Positions 7,701 to 12,059 of a stretch of DNA of 12,059 nucleotides are shown one piece after another. Each line of letters opens with the position of its first letter. Positions within the stretch are counted from its first letter, which is position 1. Source of the DNA: Phycisphaerales bacterium. Its GTDB lineage: Bacteria > Planctomycetota > Phycisphaerae > SM23-33. The stretch is taken from positions 1-12,059 of the forward strand of contig PMBX01000107.1 of assembly GCA_003153915.1 (NCBI GenBank), given 5' to 3'. Under the pieces are notes generated by a model that worked only from the letters and a program-made list of their open reading frames with translations, ran no database searches and was not told the origin of the DNA. The position numbers were made by a program, and so were the translations under genes.

Positions 7701-8391
7701 GGATGCCGTCAACACCGAAATCGCCGAGCTGCGCGGCAAGATCGAGCGGCTGGGCAGCGTCAACCTCGACGCCATCGTCGAGCAGGACGAACTGGAGAAG
7801 CGCCGCGAATTCCTAAGCCGCCAACTCGACGACATCAACAATTCTCGCAACCAGCTTGCCGAGTTGATCCGCCGGATCAACCGCGAAAGCCGCGAGCGGT
7901 TCGAGCAGGTCTTCGAGACCATCCGCGCCAATTTCCAGGAACTGTTCCGCAAGCTCTTCGGCGGCGGCCGGGCCGACATCCTGCTGCTGGAGCCCGAGGA
8001 CGTGCTGGAATCGCCCATCGAGATCGTCGCCCGACCACCGGGCAAGGAGCTTCGCAGCCTCACGCTGCTGTCGGGCGGAGAGAAGACCATGACGGCGCTG
8101 GCCTTGCTGTTCAGCATCTTCAAGACCAAGCCCAGCCCCTTCTGCCTGCTGGACGAGGTGGACGCGGCGCTGGACGAAGCCAACACCGATCGGTTCATCC
8201 AACTGGTCCAACAGTTCGTCGATACCAGCCAATTCCTCATCATCACCCACTCCAAGCGGACGATGAGCATGGGACGTGTGCTCTACGGCCTGACGATGGC
8301 CGAACCGGGCATTTCCCGACGCATCTCCGTCCGCTTCGAGGACGCCCGTCCCGCCGCCGGCGACCGGCAACTCCAAACCGCCGAGGCGTAA
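4774..8391 (+). CDS. smc: Chromosome segregation ATPase SMC
   Basis: Complete 1205-residue structural maintenance of chromosomes protein, slightly longer than typical bacterial SMC. It dimerises through a hinge, folds back on long coiled coils and uses ATP to organise and segregate the chromosome, usually with the kleisin ScpA and with ScpB. In order: the N-terminal ATPase half with Walker A GPNGCGKSN (31-39); coiled coil from about 170 to 520; a globular hinge about 525-680 ending near GAAGRSAGVISRRSEL; returning coiled coil about 690-1050; then the C-terminal half with signature LSGGEKT (1099-1105), Walker B LLDEVDAALD (1125-1134) and the H-loop histidine in ITHSKRT (His1159). All ATPase motifs are intact. 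The start is forced: an in-frame TAG lies at 4756-4758 with no other start codon after it, and MKLKKLILSGFKSFAD is the family's usual opening. There is no close Shine-Dalgarno; the nearest AGGG is 13 nt away. scpA and scpB are not in this window. Confidence 0.98.
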   Translation: MKLKKLILSGFKSFADRTEFEFDEGISCIVGPNGCGKSNVVDAFKWVLGEQSAKSLRGSEMMDVIFNGSASRRPAGGAEVTLVFDSTGLTLPAELSAQEGHDGVVSVTRRLYRSGTSEYLINKTSCRLRDIREMFMDTGVGADAYSLIEQGQVEAFLQASQEDRRVIFDEAAGVSKYKARKKEALRKLERVEQNLLRLNDILAEVDKRLRSIKQQAGKARNYQSYSQRLKELRSLSFLAQYHALAGQRTSLQRKLDAANDSLAANTARMEQLEAAGSGTEVELAEMDRGGRELQSRLADTDGRIASAAQRVEMLTVRMRELGDLLVTGASRCEELEAKIVSSQEESSRQEQDLKATEQHVAELLDACRAAESEHQAGQQAVLKLQSQLEDEKAGTIDLLRRTALLHNEIQASQIRRDNLHGQQVRLEGRAEEIVSALGEALVEKAQLQAKHDEVREVIAAATARLEQTRDEKTKLTQQEQVMLGELASARERRSSVVARMDILREMLDKLEGVSAGVRRVLEAKRQGQLPCILGMLGDFLSSDLEHAPIVEAALAGGDQQLLANSMEELQQAAGDLQEALGQAGAAEVLCLDQLGQLREDTDIASCPQVLGRVIDYVRFEPWLSPLLWRLLARTLVVKDFADALAAAKTAKGCRFVTLDGIVLEEYGRVRFGAAGRSAGVISRRSELAQLEQESLQLASQIEQVQAQCRTFHERIDHAEGLSHSLRTAIYEANTERVEIDGRLGQLTEQIDRLQREQPLVAEDLKALVEEIDSAVRSERGAREKAAEFEQLNARRNAEIERLGGELSAARTAVEQTSARITELKVAAAGSQARADATRQALAAHLRQRQQMDHDLGAERVEIEANRRRRDDVQLAITEATEETGRLRIEADRLHVDLQENEQTRLGLAAKLEDIRKLLGEHRKSHEQAQSAVNACRVELGETDVRIEGVISRATDEMNMDLPALYGNYQHDEQRDWDAVNTEIAELRGKIERLGSVNLDAIVEQDELEKRREFLSRQLDDINNSRNQLAELIRRINRESRERFEQVFETIRANFQELFRKLFGGGRADILLLEPEDVLESPIEIVARPPGKELRSLTLLSGGEKTMTALALLFSIFKTKPSPFCLLDEVDAALDEANTDRFIQLVQQFVDTSQFLIITHSKRTMSMGRVLYGLTMAEPGISRRISVRFEDARPAAGDRQLQTAEA

Positions 8392-8556
8392 GGCCAATAA
8401 CCCAGTGAGTTCCTGGCGGGCAGATGGGTAATTCGTAAACTCGTCGCCCAAAACAGCGACAAATAAACGGGGGAATCATTCAATCGCGGAGCCGTCGACG
8501 GCTTTGGTGACGTGATCCCGCCGATTCGGAGATTCAGGCGAGTTTGAACTGGGGTT
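8392..8556. other. Convergent intergenic region between smc and the TPR gene
   Basis: A 165-bp gap where both transcripts end. It holds a perfect 14-bp palindrome AGCCGTCGACGGCT at 8490-8503, which as RNA makes a 5-bp GC-rich stem (8 bp counting G-U pairs) on a UCGA loop, and a 5-bp hairpin GTCGC/GCGAC at 8443-8460. GGCGGGCAGA at 8415-8424 is inverted exactly at 8562-8571, just inside the TPR gene. None is followed by a T-run on either strand, so no classic intrinsic terminator is visible. The palindrome is the best candidate for a shared transcription end. Confidence 0.5.
8490..8503. terminator. Palindrome, possible bidirectional terminator
   Basis: AGCCGTCGACGGCT is a perfect 14-bp palindrome. 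With flanking G-U pairs the plus-strand RNA stem extends to 8487-8506. Its place between convergent genes suggests a terminator or a transcript-stabilising hairpin, but it has no U-tract. It could equally be a protein-binding site. Confidence 0.3.
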
Positions 8557-9942
8557 TTATTTCTGCCCGCCCTGGCCGTCAGAGATTTTCTTGCGGATGT
8601 TCTCCACGCGGCTGCGCACGTCTTTGTAGGCGAAGTCGGCCTGGGCGACCTTGGAGAACTGCTCCAGGGCGCGGGGGAACTGGCCCATCTGTTCCAGCAC
8701 ATCGCCCAGGGCGTATCGCATGGCCAGGGACTGGCTTTCGGTCATTTCGTGGGCGAAGGCCTGTTCCAGCGTCTCGGCGGCCTCGGGCAGCCAGCCCTTC
8801 TTGGCGAAGGACTGGCCCAGGATCGTGATGGCCTGCAATTGCCTTCGCGGGTCTCGGCGGGCCTGTTGCATCGCGCCGATGGCCTCGTCGTATTTTCCGG
8901 CGCGAAACTGTCGTGTGCCCAGCTCGAAGCGCAAGGACAGGTCGGTGGGATAGTTGACGCAGCGTTCGGCGTACTCCTCCAGCTCGAAGGCCAGTTGCCG
9001 GCGGTTGAGTTCCTCCACGCCGGCCTGGTCGCCGGCAGCCTGGAGACCGCGACGTTGGCGGTCCATCTGGCGGATGTGGATGTCGCCAATGCGCATCTTG
9101 AACTGATAGGTTCCGATCTGGCTATGCGCGCGGGAGAGTACCTCGATGGCCTGGTTTTCGTGCGCGTCGTCCTCGATCTTCAGCAGGGCCTCGACCAGGG
9201 CGATGACCTTGCCCGGCTCGTTGGGGGCGGCCAGGTAGTCGCTGCGCGCCTTGGCGATCTGCTGCTCCAGATACGAGGATTCCTGGAGCAGCGAATCCTT
9301 CTGGATCAGCTCCTGCTGCTTGCCCATGTCCTTGACGCCCTTGGTGAAGTCCCCATCCTGGTCGTACCTGCCTCGCTTGATGGTCTGCTTGGCCGACAAC
9401 TCGGCCATCAACTGGTCCAGCGTCGCATCGTCGGGGCTGATCTGTTTTACCATGCGGCATGCCTCCAGCGCCGCGCCGTACTCGGCCGCGCCCGCCAGGC
9501 TGCCTGCCAGCAGCATCAGCACCCGCTTGCTGGGTTTGGCGCTCTTGCGTTGGGCGTCCAGCACCGTAAGCGACATCCACAGCAGGACGTCCTTGAGGTC
9601 TATAGCCTGGGCGGCCTTGAGGACCGCTTCCATGCAGGCCAGGGAACCGGGGTCTTTAGCCAGGAGGTATTCGGCGTTGATGAGATTGGTAAGCGGGTCT
9701 TTTCCGGGCCTGCGCTTGAGTTGTTCCATCATGCCGGCGGGTTTTCCCCCCGACAGCTTCCGCCGCAACGAGGCCTCGCGGAGCTTCTGGTGCCCGCGGA
9801 CCAAATTGTCCGGTTCTCGCTGTATTCCTTCCAGGTACAACTCGATGGCGAATTCCCAGTTGCCCATCTCGGCAACCTCGTCGGCCCGCTCGAAGAAAGC
9901 CGTGCCCTTGCCCGGTTCTGCGTTGCCCTGCGTATCTGCCAT
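8557..9942 (-). CDS. Tetratricopeptide (TPR) repeat protein, unknown function
   Basis: A 461-residue, mostly helical protein with no signal peptide or membrane segment, so cytoplasmic. TPR-like helix pairs are seen near the N-terminus (residues 16-46, ADEVAEMGNWEFAIELYLEG) and more clearly near the C-terminus: about 334-360 (DLSLRFELGTRQFRAGKYDE), 368-395 (AITILGQSFAKKGWLPEAAE) and 405-440 (RYALGDVLEQMGQFPRALEQ). A charged helical stretch rich in Gln, Lys and Asp (about 185-235) lies in the middle. TPRs mediate protein-protein contacts; no partner can be named. I chose the ATG at 9942 because AAGG (9951-9954) sits 8 nt ahead. The same frame also opens with TTG at 9969 behind GAGGGGG, which would add nine residues. 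The gene follows ksgA by 91 bp on the same strand and is probably on the same transcript. Confidence 0.88.
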   Translation of the reverse strand: MADTQGNAEPGKGTAFFERADEVAEMGNWEFAIELYLEGIQREPDNLVRGHQKLREASLRRKLSGGKPAGMMEQLKRRPGKDPLTNLINAEYLLAKDPGSLACMEAVLKAAQAIDLKDVLLWMSLTVLDAQRKSAKPSKRVLMLLAGSLAGAAEYGAALEACRMVKQISPDDATLDQLMAELSAKQTIKRGRYDQDGDFTKGVKDMGKQQELIQKDSLLQESSYLEQQIAKARSDYLAAPNEPGKVIALVEALLKIEDDAHENQAIEVLSRAHSQIGTYQFKMRIGDIHIRQMDRQRRGLQAAGDQAGVEELNRRQLAFELEEYAERCVNYPTDLSLRFELGTRQFRAGKYDEAIGAMQQARRDPRRQLQAITILGQSFAKKGWLPEAAETLEQAFAHEMTESQSLAMRYALGDVLEQMGQFPRALEQFSKVAQADFAYKDVRSRVENIRKKISDGQGGQK

Positions 9943-10033
9943 GCCAATGCCCTTATCATCAGCAGTCAAGAAACCAACCCCCTCACTCTAATCGGCGGCC
10001 CCCTTCCTGACAAGCACCCACGTGTGCCACAAT

Positions 10034-10924
10034 TTAGGGACTCCCCTGTTGCCCAAGCGCATCGGCCATGGAAAGGTACTGGTCTGGTGGGATGTCCTGG
10101 GGGCGCAGGGAGCGGTCGATCCTGGCGGCGGTCAAGGCCGCCTCGATGGCCTGGGGCGAGAAATGCTGCTGCTTCCTGCGAATGATGGAACCGATCTGCT
10201 TGCGTCGCTGGCCAAATGCCGTCGCCAGCAGAGCCTGGAGGCGGCCCACATCCACCAGGCGAGTCGCGGCGGCGGGGTCGAAGTCGATGCGGACCATCCT
10301 GCTGGCGATCTTGGGTCGCGGCCAAAACGCCGTCGCCGGAACGCCCGCGCCCAGCCGCAACTTCCCCAGCAGCGCCACAAGCACGGCTAAGGGACCATAG
10401 TCCGCGCAACCCGGCGCCGCCGATAAACGTTCGGCGACTTCACGCTGCACCGTGAACGTCAAACGCCCGAAGCGGCAGCCCCCCCCGCCGCGCAGTGCGC
10501 GCCAGGTACTGATAAGGCATTCCGCCAGCAGCGGCGTGGCAAGGTTATAGGGAAGGTTGGCGACGAGGTCCGCCTCGTCCCCCAGACTCGCCAGCATCTC
10601 CCCGGCCAAGTGGTGCTTGCCGGCCAAGGCGTCGCAACAAAGAAGCTTCAGCGTGCCGCGGTCACCGAATCTTTCGGCCAACAGTTGGCAAAGCCCGCTG
10701 TCGATCTCCACGGCGACCACCCTGCCGGCCCGGGTCAGCAGTTCTTCCGTCAGCGAGCCGGTGCCCGGCCCGACTTCCAGGACCGTCCGGGACGGGTCCA
10801 CCTCGGCCAGCTCCAGCAGCTTGCCCATGAGGTTGCCGTCGATGAGGAAACATTGCCCATATCGCCGCCGGGGCGACAGGCCCGCCGAACCGAGCATCGA
10901 ACGTATCTGATGGAGCGTCTGCAT
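10034..10924 (-). CDS. ksgA: 16S rRNA (adenine(1518)-N6/adenine(1519)-N6)-dimethyltransferase
   Basis: KsgA/RsmA dimethylates two adjacent adenines in the 3'-terminal hairpin of 16S rRNA using S-adenosylmethionine, a late 30S maturation step; its loss gives kasugamycin resistance. At 296 residues it is close to the usual 270-290. Visible motifs: GQCFLID (23-29; most homologues have GQNFL), SAM-binding LEVGPGTGSLTEELL (49-63), acidic VEID (72-75), CDAL (97-100), catalytic NLPYN (123-127), VQREVAERL (159-167), FWPRPKIAS (200-208) and FGQRRK (237-242). Erm-type antibiotic-resistance methylases share the core, but the length and C-terminal region favour KsgA. The ATG at 10924 is the upstream limit because TAA stands in frame two codons before it. 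No clear Shine-Dalgarno is seen. It starts only 29 bp after the kinase stop, suggesting co-transcription and possibly coupled translation. A G8 run on the coding strand (10479-10486) falls in a variable loop. Confidence 0.96.
   Translation of the reverse strand: MQTLHQIRSMLGSAGLSPRRRYGQCFLIDGNLMGKLLELAEVDPSRTVLEVGPGTGSLTEELLTRAGRVVAVEIDSGLCQLLAERFGDRGTLKLLCCDALAGKHHLAGEMLASLGDEADLVANLPYNLATPLLAECLISTWRALRGGGGCRFGRLTFTVQREVAERLSAAPGCADYGPLAVLVALLGKLRLGAGVPATAFWPRPKIASRMVRIDFDPAAATRLVDVGRLQALLATAFGQRRKQIGSIIRRKQQHFSPQAIEAALTAARIDRSLRPQDIPPDQYLSMADALGQQGSP
10479..10486 (-). repeat. Homopolymer G8 (C8 on plus strand) inside ksgA
   Basis: Eight identical bases encode part of the GGGGC loop (residues 146-150) between motif NLPYN and VQREVAERL. 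The frame is intact on both sides, so the present copy is functional in sequence. Such runs are prone to slippage and to sequencing error. Confidence 0.7.
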
Positions 10925-10953
10925 GTTTTAGACCGCCGCCGGTCGAGGCAACG

Positions 10954-12059
10954 TCACGCCAGTCCGGCGATGCGGGCGAACTCCGTTTTCAATGCCGGAT
11001 AGAGTCGGCGGTACTGGGCGTACAGTTCCGCGTATCGCCGCCGCAGCGCGGGACGGGGGCGGATGGTCCGCCTGATGCGGATGCCAGCGCGGCAGGCCTC
11101 GCGCACGTCGGTGAACCGTCTCGTGCCCACGGCAGCCAACAGCGCCGCCCCGTAGGCGGGGCCTTCGTCGGCGTTGATCGTCACGCAGGTGGTCCCATAG
11201 ATATCGGCCTGGAGTTGTCGCCATAGCGAGCTGCGCGCCCCGCCGCCCGATAGGCGGATCCGGCCAAGTCGCTTCCCCTCCCCGGCCAGGACGCCCAAAG
11301 CGTCTCGCATCGCGAAGGTCGCGCCCTCCATGACGGAGCGGACCAGTTCCCCGCGGGTCGTGCGCGATTGGATGCCGATCCAACAGGCCCGGGCGAAAGG
11401 ATCGGCGTGCGGCGTGCGCTCCCCAGTGAGATAAGGCAGGAAAAACAGGCCCTCGCAGCCGGGTGGGCTTTGGGCGGCCAACTCGTCAAGCAGTTCGTAG
11501 GGATCGCGACGGGAAGACTTGGCGCGTCGGATTTCATCGCCTCCCAGGACGTTACGGAACCACTGAAGGCTTCCCCCCGCCGCCAGGACGCAACCGAACA
11601 GGCAATATTCCCCCGGCACGGCTGAGCAGAATGTCTGCGCCCGCCCGGCGGGGTCAGTGTGATAGCGGCGAGAATGCCTGTAAAGGACGCCGCTTGTTCC
11701 CATCGTGGCGCTGAATAGCCCGTCGATGACAATCCCGTTGCCCACCGCCCCGGCCTGCTGATCGCCAGCGCCTGCGACCACGGGCGTCCCGGCTGGCAGT
11801 CCCATCGCCTTGGCCGCCGCGGGGCGAAGGCGGCCGGCGATTTCCTGTGATTCCATCAGCGGTGGAAGGATGGACGGGTCAATGTCGAACAACGACAGCA
11901 TCTCCGCTGACCAGCGTCGTCGCCGCGAGTCCAATAGCAGCGTGCCGGACCCGTCGGTGACGTCGGCGACAAATTCGCCCGTCATGCACAGGCGGATGTA
12001 GTCCTTGGGCATCAGGAGGTGGCGGATACGGCTATAGACTCGCGGCTGATGGCGGCGGA
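10954..12059 (-). CDS. xylB: FGGY-family carbohydrate kinase, probable xylulokinase, 5' partial
   Basis: Phosphorylates a sugar, probably D-xylulose, with ATP to feed the pentose phosphate pathway. The frame runs open to the right edge and gives 367 visible residues; family members are about 490-500, so roughly 125 N-terminal residues with the first phosphate-binding motif are missing. The Met at 12012 is internal, since xylulokinase-like sequence (…RHLLMPKDYIRLCMTGEF) continues through it. Counting from that Met, visible landmarks are DVTDGSGTLLLD (17-28), catalytic-Asp motif GAGDQQAGAVGNG (81-93, Asp84), ATP-binding MGTSGVLY (104-111), the xylulokinase-type LPYLTGERTPHADPFARACW (192-211), and the second ATP-site motifs RLSGGGARSSLWRQL (253-267) and DEGPAYGAALLAAVG (282-296). 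Glycerol, ribulose or other FGGY kinases share much of this; the GERTPHADP region favours xylulokinase. No isomerase or transporter is in view. ksgA follows 29 bp downstream. Confidence 0.88.
   Translation of the reverse strand, partial: RRHQPRVYSRIRHLLMPKDYIRLCMTGEFVADVTDGSGTLLLDSRRRRWSAEMLSLFDIDPSILPPLMESQEIAGRLRPAAAKAMGLPAGTPVVAGAGDQQAGAVGNGIVIDGLFSATMGTSGVLYRHSRRYHTDPAGRAQTFCSAVPGEYCLFGCVLAAGGSLQWFRNVLGGDEIRRAKSSRRDPYELLDELAAQSPPGCEGLFFLPYLTGERTPHADPFARACWIGIQSRTTRGELVRSVMEGATFAMRDALGVLAGEGKRLGRIRLSGGGARSSLWRQLQADIYGTTCVTINADEGPAYGAALLAAVGTRRFTDVREACRAGIRIRRTIRPRPALRRRYAELYAQYRRLYPALKTEFARIAGLA

Noticed and set aside
8749..10185. Long open frame (478 codons) on the plus strand opposite the TPR gene and the end of ksgA
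   Set aside because: It covers parts of two well-supported genes, shows no family motifs, and the minus-strand products are clearly the real proteins.
1..12059. A defence, mobile or secretion system
   Set aside because: No transposase, integrase, nuclease, toxin-antitoxin pair, repeat array or transfer RNA edge was found; composition looks even throughout.

Overview
The window is an ordinary bacterial chromosomal segment: high GC, densely coded, with no mobile element, CRISPR array, rRNA or tRNA that I can see. The likely source is a planctomycete-type bacterium (Planctomycetota, perhaps Phycisphaerae-like). That is an inference from three things: a FlgI-like protein away from flagellar genes beside a proline/alanine-rich LysM protein, the ISRRSEL form of the end of the SMC hinge, and an archaeal-like phosphohexomutase. 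No single gene proves it.

Plus strand, 1-8391: five genes read left to right. A phosphohexomutase cut off at its 5' end (1-1050) is followed after 49 bp by a small predicted jelly-roll protein (1100-1732). After a 138-bp gap with a candidate promoter comes a membrane-anchored protein with two LysM domains (1871-2818). Then comes a FlgI (flagellar P-ring) homologue with an N-terminal export signal and a HEAT-like insertion (2949-4682). Last is a complete chromosome-segregation ATPase, smc (4774-8391).

Minus strand, 8557-12059: three genes read right to left and converge on smc. In transcription order they are a xylulokinase-like FGGY sugar kinase (5' end outside the window), the 16S rRNA dimethyltransferase ksgA/rsmA 29 bp behind it, and a TPR-repeat protein. 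The tight spacing suggests one transcript whose promoter lies beyond the right edge. The 165-bp convergent gap holds a perfect 14-bp palindrome but no textbook terminator.

Working together: smc and ksgA are housekeeping genes (chromosome organisation, ribosome maturation). The phosphohexomutase supplies sugar phosphates for envelope or polysaccharide synthesis. The LysM and FlgI-like proteins both point to the peptidoglycan/outer-membrane compartment and may form a non-flagellar envelope structure. That pair is the most interesting part of the window. No gap between genes exceeds about 170 bp.
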